Position numbers and translations under genes: made by a program. A DNA stretch of 64,000 bases from Deltaproteobacteria bacterium (GTDB lineage: Bacteria > Myxococcota_A > Polyangia > Nannocystales > Nannocystaceae): assembly GCA_016709225.1 (NCBI GenBank), contig JADJEE010000002.1, forward strand, positions 248,001 through 312,000, read 5' to 3'. The notes under the pieces are model-generated. The model ran no database searches, was not told the origin of the DNA, and saw nothing but the letters and a program-made list of their open reading frames with translations. Below are positions 1 to 8,920 of the stretch, one piece after another. The first letter of the stretch is position 1, and each line of letters begins with the position of its first letter.

Positions 1-102
1 GTCGCCGTGGTCGCGCAGGAACGCGAGCGCCTCGTCGTCGAGCGCGTCGCCGACCGCCTCGGCGTCGGCCAGCTCGCACCAGCGCGCGTGCGGATCGCTC
101 AT
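1..102 (-). CDS. N-terminus of a protein coupled to the sigma factor; possible anti-sigma factor (cut by window edge)
   Basis: Only the first 34 codons lie in the window. The ATG (100-102) overlaps the stop of the sigma factor gene in an ATGA arrangement, so translation is probably coupled. The visible protein begins MSDPHARWCELADAEA and ends FLRDHGD at the window edge. Short acidic N-termini leading into a His/Cys pair are typical of zinc-finger anti-sigma factors, and a gene coupled downstream of an ECF sigma factor is usually its regulator. No CxxC pair is visible because the window ends, so the role is inferred from position only. Confidence 0.4.
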   Translation of the reverse strand, partial: MSDPHARWCELADAEAVGDALDDEALAFLRDHGD

Positions 103-725
103 GGTGATGCCCTCCTCCGCAAGCCGCTGGCGATCTCGTCGACCGCATCGTCGCGTCGCACCCACTTGCGCAGCGCCTTGCGGCCCTCGAGCAGGCGCGA
201 CTTCACGGTACCGATCGCGGCGCCGGTGAGATCGGCGATCTCCTCCACCGAGTGCCCCAGCACGTGGCGCAGCACCACCACCTCGCGCTGGATCGCCGGC
301 AGTCGCCGCAGGTACTCGAGCACGGAGCCGGGCACGTGCGCGCCGGCGGCATCGATCGGTTGGGGCGCGACCAGATCCTCGATGTCGTCACCGTCGCGGC
401 CGCGGGCGTGACGACGGTTCTGCTCGGCCAGCCGCAGACACGCGTTGGCGGCGACCCGGCGCGCCCATGCCTGCAGCGAGGCCTCGCCCCGCCAGCTCGC
501 GAGCCCCTCGAGCACCCGCATGAGACCGATCTGCACCGCATCGTCGGCGTCGGCGCTGCGCCCGAGCAACGCGTGCGCAACCACCCGCAGCTGCGGCAGC
601 AGACGCTCGACCAGCTGCGCCTGCGCGTCGGCGTCGCCCTTGCGCGCACGCTCGACCAGCGCGAGATCGGCGGCCAGCGTGTCGACGCGGACCGGTGCGA
701 TCGACGGGGGCTGCGGCGCGGCCAT
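99..725 (-). CDS. ECF-type RNA polymerase sigma factor
   Basis: A 208-residue sigma-70 family protein. It should bind core RNA polymerase and direct it to a small regulon. The region 2 part starts near residue 15 (ERARKGDADAQAQLVERLL) and includes the conserved DADDAVQIGLMRVLEGL stretch. A short linker follows, then region 4 (LPAIQREVVVLRHVLGHSVEEI), whose helix-turn-helix ends in GTVKSRLLEGRKALRKW. Length and domain order fit an ECF (group 4) sigma factor. The frame is open upstream as far as 995, but the ATG at 723-725 gives a normal start without the arginine-rich extension. Its stop overlaps the next gene by ATGA. A two-domain envelope protein gene lies 166 bases upstream on the same strand and could be part of the same signalling unit. 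Confidence 0.85.
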   Translation of the reverse strand: MAAPQPPSIAPVRVDTLAADLALVERARKGDADAQAQLVERLLPQLRVVAHALLGRSADADDAVQIGLMRVLEGLASWRGEASLQAWARRVAANACLRLAEQNRRHARGRDGDDIEDLVAPQPIDAAGAHVPGSVLEYLRRLPAIQREVVVLRHVLGHSVEEIADLTGAAIGTVKSRLLEGRKALRKWVRRDDAVDEIASGLRRRASP

Positions 726-891
726 CCACGCGCGAGCATAGCTGCCGGCACCGACGATGGGCAGCCACGGCGGCGCACCGGCGGGGTACGGCGCGGCGAT
801 CCGCAGGTGAACGCACGTGCTCACGGCCGACTCGATACGCCGACGTGGGCACGGTGGCCGAAGAAATCTTCGCAGCCCACCCAAGGCCTCG

Positions 892-1992
892 TCAGAAGCC
901 GATCGCCAGCCCGACCCGTGCGCGCGGACGCACCCGCCAGGGCACCAGCGCGACCTCACGGTCGTCGCCGGTGCACGACGGCGAGCCCTGCCCACAGCGC
1001 ACGAAGCTCGGGCGCGTCAGCGCGACATCGAACCCCGGCGCCAGCTCGAGTCGCAGGCGTGGGATCAACACCACCGCGAGCGCGAGCTCGCCCGCGAGCT
1101 TGGCCGCGGGCTGCACGCCGCGACGTCCCTGGGCCGCGGCCCGCCACGCCAACAGCTCCAGCGCCGGGAACACCCGCGCCTCCAGCCGCAGCCGCGCACC
1201 CGCAGCCCCACCGACGGCGAGCATGGGTCCCAGGCCATGTCGCAGCACGCCCAGCGCAGTGGGCTCGCGCAGCGCTGCGCCGCCGACGAGCTCGTAGGCC
1301 AGTCCGATGCCGACGTTGCGATGGACGTCGTAGCGCAGGCCGATCGCGCCGCCGCTCTGCCACGGCACCCGACGTGCGAGGCCGAGCCCGAGGTAACCCA
1401 GCGACCACCACCACCGCGGTGCGCGTCGCGATGCGGTGGCGGGCGGAGCGATCGCGGTCGGTGGCCGCGGCGGCGCCACCGTCGGCGTCGCGGGTGCCGG
1501 CGGTGGATCGACGGTCGCCGGATCGACCGACTCCATCGCGACGTCGACCCCGCGCGACAACGCCAGCGAACCCGAGCGGACGATCAGCCACATGGCCTCG
1601 ATGGCGGCCTCGACCGAGGCCGCGGCCTCGGGCACGCGGCGCCGCAGCAGCGCCTTGCGCCCGGGCACGTGCAGGTACACGCGCCACTGGTCGGGATCGC
1701 GGAGATCGAACCAGAAGACGCCGCGGGCGCCCTGCGCCTTCGCGGCACGGACCGCCTCCGCCATGCGACTCGACACCGTGTCGTCGCCGTCGGCCTCGAG
1801 CTCGACCAGCACGACCTGCGCGGCGGGCAGGTTGGCGCGCACCGAGGCGACCACGTCTTCGAGCCGACGATCGCCCGCGGCCGGCAGCAGCACCACCACG
1901 CGCGTGATCTCGTGGGCGCCAGGCGGCGGCTCGGGGATCACCGCCGGCGGCTGCACGCCGACGACCAGCGAAGCGACGAGCAGCGGCCACAA
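892..1992 (-). CDS. Exported two-domain protein with proline-rich linker and beta-barrel-like C-terminus
   Basis: A 366-residue protein that I cannot assign to a named family. The start is a TTG at 1990-1992; an in-frame TAA lies five codons upstream, so little choice remains. The N-terminus (MWPLLVASLVVGV) is a short signal peptide. Residues about 25-150 look like a compact alpha/beta domain (VVVLLPAAGDRR, VVLVELEADGDD, GVFWFDLRDPDQW). A Pro/Ala/Thr-rich linker spans about 160-200. The rest has alternating hydrophobic strands (LGYLGLGLARRV, GAIGLRYDVHRNVGIGLAYE) and ends in an aromatic residue (VGLAIGF), as in small outer-membrane barrels. This layout (periplasmic domain, linker, barrel) recurs in myxobacterial unknowns. 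It lies upstream of the sigma factor on the same strand. Confidence 0.6.
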   Translation of the reverse strand: MWPLLVASLVVGVQPPAVIPEPPPGAHEITRVVVLLPAAGDRRLEDVVASVRANLPAAQVVLVELEADGDDTVSSRMAEAVRAAKAQGARGVFWFDLRDPDQWRVYLHVPGRKALLRRRVPEAAASVEAAIEAMWLIVRSGSLALSRGVDVAMESVDPATVDPPPAPATPTVAPPRPPTAIAPPATASRRAPRWWWSLGYLGLGLARRVPWQSGGAIGLRYDVHRNVGIGLAYELVGGAALREPTALGVLRHGLGPMLAVGGAAGARLRLEARVFPALELLAWRAAAQGRRGVQPAAKLAGELALAVVLIPRLRLELAPGFDVALTRPSFVRCGQGSPSCTGDDREVALVPWRVRPRARVGLAIGF

Positions 1993-2164
1993 GGCGGCCC
2001 GAGCTTATCCGCAGCGGTCGCACGGTGTCACGCGCTGCGACGTGGATCGATAGCGCGCAGGGCAACTGCCGCGAGCGTGTGGCCGCCCCCGAACCATGGC
2101 GGCGGCGAGTGGCTCGCGAAAAAAATCCCGGCCGAATCGCCGCGCCACCGCGTCGTGGTGCTCC

Positions 2165-3850
2165 GTGACGGCCCGCTCGATCCGAACCGCAACGATCGCG
2201 TCGCTGATGGCCGCCGCCCCGGCCTGCTACCACGGCGTCGGCGCGGGCGGGGCGGCCAGCGGTGACGAAGACGGCGGCGGCACCGGCGAGGCCGCAGGCG
2301 ATGGCGGCAGCGACAGCGGTGGTGACGACGTGGGCCCGGGCGCCTGCGGGCCCGCGGCGCTCGACATGCGTCGCCTGACCGAGCTGCAGTACCGGCGCAC
2401 GATCGACGCGATCTTCGACGGTCGCGTCGCCGCCAGCCCCCAGTACCCCGCACCGACCGGCAAGACCCCGACCGGGTACTCGACCGAGCTGGGTGCCATC
2501 GAGGTCGGCGAGCACGACGTCGAGCAGCTGGTCTACGCCGCCGAGGACGTCGCCGAGGGCGTGGCGGCCGTACTCGGCGAGCTGCTGCCCTGCGCGCTCG
2601 AGGCCGGCGCGGGGGTCGAGTGCGCCGGCGCATTCCTCGATCGCTATGGCCGTCGCGCCTATCGACGCACGCTCGGCGCCGACGAGCGCGCGCAGCTGCT
2701 GGCGGCCTTCGACGCGGCGAGGGCCGACGACGCCAGCTTCACCGACGCGGTGGCGCTGATGGTCGACGAGATGCTGCAGGCACCGCAGTTCCTCTACATC
2801 GTCGAGGACGCGGCCGCGGTCGCGCGGCCACTCACCGGCGTGGAGCTGGCCAGTCGGCTGTCGTACTTGCTGTGGGACGCCGGCCCCGACGACGAGCTGC
2901 TCGATCTCGCCGAGTCGGGTGCGCTCGACGACGCCGCCACGGTGACGGCGCAGGCCGAGCGCCTGCTCGCTGCGCCCCAGGCCGATACCACCATCGCGCG
3001 GGCGTTCCGCGAGTGGATGCAGGTCCGCAGCCTGTCGGCCGCCGACAAGTCGAGCGCGACGTTCCCCGAGTTCGACGCCACGCTGGCAGCGGCGATGAAC
3101 GCGGCCTTCGATCGTCTCGCGCTCGCGACCGTGCGCGACGGCGGCACGCTCGACGATCTGCTGCGCACCGGCGAGGCCTGGGTCGATCCCACGATGGCCG
3201 CGTTCTACGGCGTGACGCCGCCGGACGCCGACGGCTGGGCCGCGATCGAGCTCGACGACGCGCGCTACCGCGGCCTGCTCACCCAGCCGGCGCTGCTGGC
3301 CTCGCTCGCCCACAGCGATCGCACCTCGCCGGTGTTCCGCGGCGCGTTCGTCCGACGCAAGCTGCTGTGCGAGATGCTGCCGCCGCCGCCGCCCAACGCG
3401 GTCAGCACCCACCTCGAGCTCCCGCCCGACCCGACCGCACGGCAGGAGTCCGACGCTCGGCTCGCCCGCGGCGACTGTGCCGGCTGCCATGCGCTCATCG
3501 ACCCCGCAGGCCTGGCGTTCGAGCGATTCGACGCGCTGGGTCGCTACCGCGACACCGACGAGCTCGGCCGCGCGATCGACCCCGCGGGCACGCTGCCCGG
3601 ACTCGCCGACGGCGAGCTCGCGTTCGCCGATCACGTCGAGCTCATCGACGCACTCGCGGGCGAGCCCGGGCTCACCAGCTGCTTCGCCCGACAGCTGTTC
3701 CGCTTCTCGCTGTCGCGCATGGAGACCGAGGCCGACGCCTGCACCATCGCCACCATCGAGGACGCGCTCGCGCAATCCGGTGGCCAGCTCGACACCGCAT
3801 TGCTCGCCATCATCGGCGCCGACACCTACCGCCAGCGAGAGGCCCCATGA
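2165..3850 (+). CDS. DUF1592/DUF1588/DUF1585 domain lipoprotein with a c-type haem motif
   Basis: Exported protein of the large DUF1587-1595-1592-1588-1585 family found in planctomycetes and myxobacteria; its biochemical role is not established. The GTG at 2165 gives a lipoprotein signal with lipobox APAC at residues 18-21. The frame is open further upstream to an ATG at 2096, which would hide that signal. A Gly/Asp-rich linker follows. The domains run in order: DUF1587-like (RRLTELQYRRTIDAIFDG), DUF1595-like (FLDRYGRRAYRRTLG), DUF1592 (GVELASRLSYLLWDAGPDDE), DUF1588 (SDRTSPVFRGAFVRRKLLC) and DUF1585 (FARQLFRFSLSRMETEADAC). A CAGCH motif near residue 438 could attach haem c. Its stop overlaps the next gene by ATGA, the usual DUF1592/DUF1552 pairing. 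Confidence 0.85.
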   Translation: MTARSIRTATIASLMAAAPACYHGVGAGGAASGDEDGGGTGEAAGDGGSDSGGDDVGPGACGPAALDMRRLTELQYRRTIDAIFDGRVAASPQYPAPTGKTPTGYSTELGAIEVGEHDVEQLVYAAEDVAEGVAAVLGELLPCALEAGAGVECAGAFLDRYGRRAYRRTLGADERAQLLAAFDAARADDASFTDAVALMVDEMLQAPQFLYIVEDAAAVARPLTGVELASRLSYLLWDAGPDDELLDLAESGALDDAATVTAQAERLLAAPQADTTIARAFREWMQVRSLSAADKSSATFPEFDATLAAAMNAAFDRLALATVRDGGTLDDLLRTGEAWVDPTMAAFYGVTPPDADGWAAIELDDARYRGLLTQPALLASLAHSDRTSPVFRGAFVRRKLLCEMLPPPPPNAVSTHLELPPDPTARQESDARLARGDCAGCHALIDPAGLAFERFDALGRYRDTDELGRAIDPAGTLPGLADGELAFADHVELIDALAGEPGLTSCFARQLFRFSLSRMETEADACTIATIEDALAQSGGQLDTALLAIIGADTYRQREAP

Positions 3851-5394
3851 GCGGACGCCCCCACAGCTTCGATCGACGTCGCTTCCTCTTCGGTGCCGGT
3901 GGCGCGATGCTGGCGCTGCCGCTGCTCGAGTCGCTGCGACCGCGGCTCGCCCGCGGCGCCGGCGATGCGCCGCCCAAGCGGCTGCTGGTGGTCGTGCACG
4001 AGCAGGGACGCCTGGTCGGCAACGGGGCGCCCGACGACTGGTGGTCGCCGCGCGCGACCACCGGGGCCCTGCCCGCGACCGGCACCGCCCCCTCGGCGAT
4101 GCTCGCCGCGCTCGCGTCCATCCGCGACGAGATCGTCACCGTCGATGGTGTCGACAACCTCGTGCGGCACGCCAGCAACATGCAAGACGGCCACATCCCG
4201 GCGCTGGTCAGCGCGCTGACCTGCATGCCGCAGTTCGAGCAGCAGTGGCGCTCGACCGGCCCGTCGATCGACTACGTCGCGGGCCTGCGTCTGCGCGCGA
4301 GCGCGGCGATGCGCGCGTCGATCGTGCTGCCGGCGAGCGCGACCCCGTATGCCGACTACGGCTACTCGCCGATCCAGTTCTACGGGCCCGACGGCACCGA
4401 CGGCACCGTGATGAGCGGCAACCCCGGCGAGGCGGTGGCGCAGATCTTCGGGCCCCCGGTCGCAGACCCGATGCCGGTGCCGCAGCCACCGACGCTGCGC
4501 GAGCGCATGGCCGCGCGGCGCGTCGACCTGCTGTCGGGCGTGAGCCAGCAGCTCGCGAGCCTGCGCGCCCGGGTGAGCAGCCGCGATCGCGAGCGGCTCG
4601 ACCGGCACGCCGCGTTCATCGAGGGCACCCAGGCCTTGCTGGGCGGCGGTGGTCCCTCGCAGCCGACCACCACGTGCACGCGCCCGGACGAGTCGGTGAT
4701 GCCGACGGTGGTGCCGGTCGACTACGAGCAGTGGACGCAGACCGGCAACCTGCCCGAGTGGAGTCGCGGCCGCAGCGACGCGCTCACGTGGCCGTTCCAG
4801 CTCGAGAACGCGGTGCAGGCACTCGCGTGCGACGTCGTGCGGGTGGCCGCGATCGGCTTCCACAGCGATCCCGCGTGGAGCTCCGAGTTCACGCAGTCGC
4901 CGTTCGAGGGCGACGGCGCGCTGCACAACTTCGTGCACGGCCTGCAGGACTCGAGCAACGATCCCCAGGGTGCGGGCGACGTCGCGACCGGCTTCCAGAG
5001 CTACGCGCGCAAGTTCAGCGAGCTCGTGACGCGGCTGGCCGAGATCGAGGACCTCGACGGCTCGCGACTGCTCGACAACACGCTGGTGGTGTGGGTGAGC
5101 GAGATGGGCTACGGCTCCGATCACCAGGCGTGGAACGTGCCGGTGGTGCTGGCGGGTATGCGCAGCGCGTTCCCCAAGGGCCAGGGGCGTCACGTGGTCC
5201 AGCCCGGACGCACGATGGGCGATCTATGGGCCCACGTGCTGCGCATGCTCGGCGGCGACGACACCGAGTTCGGCGCCACCGGCACGCTCGGCGAGCTCGC
5301 GGCCGCCTACGGCGTCGGTGATCTCGTGCTCGGCGCGGGTCGGCCCGGCCTCGGCGCGAGCACGCCGCTGCACGCCGGCCCGCTGGACCTCTGA
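3847..5394 (+). CDS. DUF1552 domain protein, Tat-exported
   Basis: A 515-residue DUF1552 protein, the standard partner of the DUF1592-type protein encoded just upstream; the ATG overlaps that gene's stop (ATGA). The N-terminus carries a twin-arginine signal (FDRRRFLFGAGGAMLALPL), so it is probably folded in the cytoplasm and exported by Tat. The mature part contains the family's characteristic stretches, such as VDGVDNLVRHASNMQDGH near residue 99 and TLVVWVSEMGYGSDHQAW near residue 417, which resemble the metal-site regions of sulfatase/alkaline-phosphatase-like folds. Function is unproven. The pair is thought to act in periplasmic oxidation or degradation, but that is inference. Confidence 0.85.
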   Translation: MSGRPHSFDRRRFLFGAGGAMLALPLLESLRPRLARGAGDAPPKRLLVVVHEQGRLVGNGAPDDWWSPRATTGALPATGTAPSAMLAALASIRDEIVTVDGVDNLVRHASNMQDGHIPALVSALTCMPQFEQQWRSTGPSIDYVAGLRLRASAAMRASIVLPASATPYADYGYSPIQFYGPDGTDGTVMSGNPGEAVAQIFGPPVADPMPVPQPPTLRERMAARRVDLLSGVSQQLASLRARVSSRDRERLDRHAAFIEGTQALLGGGGPSQPTTTCTRPDESVMPTVVPVDYEQWTQTGNLPEWSRGRSDALTWPFQLENAVQALACDVVRVAAIGFHSDPAWSSEFTQSPFEGDGALHNFVHGLQDSSNDPQGAGDVATGFQSYARKFSELVTRLAEIEDLDGSRLLDNTLVVWVSEMGYGSDHQAWNVPVVLAGMRSAFPKGQGRHVVQPGRTMGDLWAHVLRMLGGDDTEFGATGTLGELAAAYGVGDLVLGAGRPGLGASTPLHAGPLDL

Positions 5395-5520
5395 CGAACG
5401 GACGCGCGTCGTGCCGCGCCCGTGCAGCTCCCGAGGTCGCTGGCGAGGGTGATGTCGCCTGTGCCATGCTCGGCCGCCCGCGCGCGGGTCACCACGCGCG
5501 CGTCGACGAAAGGCCCCGGC

Positions 5521-6719
<1,199 letters not shown>

Positions 6720-6723
<4 letters not shown>

Positions 6724-7490
6724 GCAGCTCGATCCGCGTCGCTGGCATCCAGCTCGACACCGTGTGGGAGCGCCCGAGCGAGAGCTTCGCCCGGGCGCGG
6801 CCATGGATCGCCGCGGCTGCGGCCGCCGGCGCGAAGCTGGTGGTACTACCCGAGATGTTCGCGTGTGGCTTCTCGATGGCGACCGACCGCGTGGCCGAGC
6901 CGGTCGACGGCGACAGCGTCGCGTTCCTGCGCGAGCAGGCCCGCAGCCACGGCGTGTGGATCTGCGGCAGCGTGCCCGAGCGCACCGACGCAGATCCGCG
7001 ACCGTTCAACACCCTGGTGCTGTGCGGACCGAGCGGCGAGACCCACCGCTACCGCAAGATCCATCCGTTCACCTTCGGCGGCGAGCACCAGCACTACGCC
7101 CCCGGCACGCAGTTTCTCACGGTGCCGATCGAGGGCGTGCGCTGCACCTTCTTCATCTGCTACGACCTCCGCTTCGCCGACGAGTTCTGGCGCTGCGCGA
7201 CCGCCACGGATTGCTTCGTGGTGGTGGCGAGCTGGCCGGCACGGCGACGTCACCACTGGACCGCGTTGCTGCAGGCGCGCGCGATCGAGAACCAGACCTA
7301 CGTGGTGGGCGTGAACCGCGTGGGCCAAGGCGGCGACCTCGACTACAGCGGTGACAGCCGCATCGTCGATCCGTGGGGCGAGCTCGTCACGACTGCCGCC
7401 GTGCACGAGACCATGATGCTCGCCGACATCGACGCGGCCGTGGTCGCCGACGCGCGCGCGCGCTTCCCCGTACTCGCCGATCGCCGCTAA
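6720..7490 (+). CDS. Carbon-nitrogen hydrolase, omega-amidase (NIT2/YafV) type
   Basis: A 256-residue nitrilase-superfamily amidase. The catalytic triad is visible: Glu in VVLPEMFACGF (near residue 44), Lys in HRYRKIHPFTFGGEH (near 113) and Cys in CTFFICYDLRFADE (near 147). The motif ENQTYVVGVNRVG and the loop GGEHQHYAPG match omega-amidases, which hydrolyse alpha-ketoglutaramate or ketosuccinamate to the keto acid and ammonia. It overlaps the aminotransferase gene by ATGA, so the two products probably act in sequence in the cytoplasm. The exact substrate (glutamine- or methionine-derived) cannot be decided from sequence. Confidence 0.87.
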
Positions 7491-7879
7491 AGCGACCGCG
7501 CGGCGGCGGTGCTCGCCGGTCGACGATGTCGCGATGGATGTCGCGCACACCGGCGGCCGCGCCCTCGGGACGACGAAGGTGACGCGACGCCCACGAGTCC
7601 GTCGGGGGCGCCGCGTCGCGCGAATGACGGCGCACGGACCGTCTCCCGGCCCGCGATCCTGCCGCGTTGGGAACACCCTCCGCGCGGCGCGTCCGACCGG
7701 ACGACCGCGGCCCGCGAGCGGACCCGCCCACGCGCCTGTCGGGGCGCGCGGGCGACGGGGTTCACGACACCATGAGTGTGTCCAAGCGGCCAACCGATCC
7801 CGATGGGCGCCACTTTTTCCGTCTGCCCCTGCGTCGTGGATCGCGCAGCCCCGCCGGGCCCGCGTGCGTGGCCACGCGA
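7491..7879. other. Gene-free interval between convergent genes
   Basis: A 389-base interval where the omega-amidase gene and the ADYC lipoprotein gene end towards each other. The short open frames here lack start signals and convincing composition. I see no intrinsic terminator with a T-run, no repeat family and no RNA gene. Confidence 0.5.
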
Positions 7880-8824
7880 CTACCAGACCTTCGACCACAA
7901 CACGGCGGCGGGCTGGCCCTCGAAATTCTCGGTCTTGCACGGCGGCAGCGGCCCGTCGTCGCAGACCACCTCCCACGGCTGCACGCGTCGGGGCACATTC
8001 AGACAGATCGCGCCCTGCTTTCCCCAGAACGCCTCGGTCTTGCGCGACGGGTCGGCAAAGCCGTTGAGACCAAACACGTCGGAGAGCTGCAGTGGGGTGC
8101 CGGCGGCGGTATAGGACTGGCCGTTCCCGCAGTAGTCCGCGCGCACGGCACGGGACGCAATCTGGTGGGTGGTTGGATTGGTCGACCACGGGCTGTAGCC
8201 CCACACCGCCGCCTTGCCGACGGCCGCCGCCGCGCATGCGAAGTAGATGGTGTCGGGCCGCACCATGTGCGTACCCGTGTCCTTGTCGACGTCCAGATCG
8301 TCGAACAACACCGCAGAGTACTCGCCGGTGTCGTCATCCTTGGGGCAGGTGTAGAACTTCGGCGCGTCGACACCGAGGCTGCTGGCGCTGGCGATGAAGG
8401 TGTAGCGCGCGGCGTCGGGGTCGGGGTGGAACGAGATGATCTGCATCGACTCGTGACTCCCGTCCTGCTCGAGCTCGATGATCCACAGCGAGCCGATGAA
8501 CTCGTCCGCCGAGAGGATGACGCCCCAGTCGTCCTGCCCGTAGAGCACGCCGTCCTCGACGTGGACGCCGTGCAGCTTGCGCGACGCGATCCCGAGATCG
8601 CCAGCCGCATAGACCTCGAGCAGGCGCCAGCCGTCGTGGAACTCGCCGACCATGTCCATCGCGGCCACGGGCACCCCGTTGACCCCGTGGCTGTTGAGCA
8701 GCGGCGGCCCCCACTTGCAGTTCGCGCAGGGTCGGAACTCGATCTCGCCAGGATCCCAGGCGTCGTCGACGACACAGGCGGCCAGCAGGAGTGCGGTGAG
8801 GGCGAGGGCGCGGCGTGTGATCAT
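7880..8824 (-). CDS. ADYC-domain lipoprotein
   Basis: A 314-residue lipoprotein with signal MITRRALALTALLLAAC, Cys 17 being the lipidated residue. The frame is open 16 codons further upstream, but only this ATG puts the signal peptide at the start. The C-terminal half carries RADYCGNGQSYTAAGTPLQL, the hallmark of the ADYC domain found in myxobacterial secreted proteins of unknown function. Conserved cysteines (CANCKWG, YTCPKDDD, YFACAAAA, CKTENFEG) suggest disulfides. It lies 96 bases downstream of a kinase gene on the same strand and may be co-transcribed with it. Probable location: outer or inner membrane surface. No enzymatic motif is visible. Confidence 0.75.
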   Translation of the reverse strand: MITRRALALTALLLAACVVDDAWDPGEIEFRPCANCKWGPPLLNSHGVNGVPVAAMDMVGEFHDGWRLLEVYAAGDLGIASRKLHGVHVEDGVLYGQDDWGVILSADEFIGSLWIIELEQDGSHESMQIISFHPDPDAARYTFIASASSLGVDAPKFYTCPKDDDTGEYSAVLFDDLDVDKDTGTHMVRPDTIYFACAAAAVGKAAVWGYSPWSTNPTTHQIASRAVRADYCGNGQSYTAAGTPLQLSDVFGLNGFADPSRKTEAFWGKQGAICLNVPRRVQPWEVVCDDGPLPPCKTENFEGQPAAVLWSKVW

Positions 8825-8920
8825 TGTCGGTCGCTTCCGGGGAGCGGTTCTCGCGAGGCGAGTGCCGAGCACGGTGGACCCCGGTCGACCACGTTCGATC
8901 AGTGCCCTCGTCGAATTTCG

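Noticed and set aside
956..3775. A 939-codon open frame on the minus strand
   Set aside because: It runs opposite to the DUF1592-type gene and across the divergent promoter; its sequence is low-complexity Arg/Ala/Gly and the plus-strand protein has five recognisable domains.
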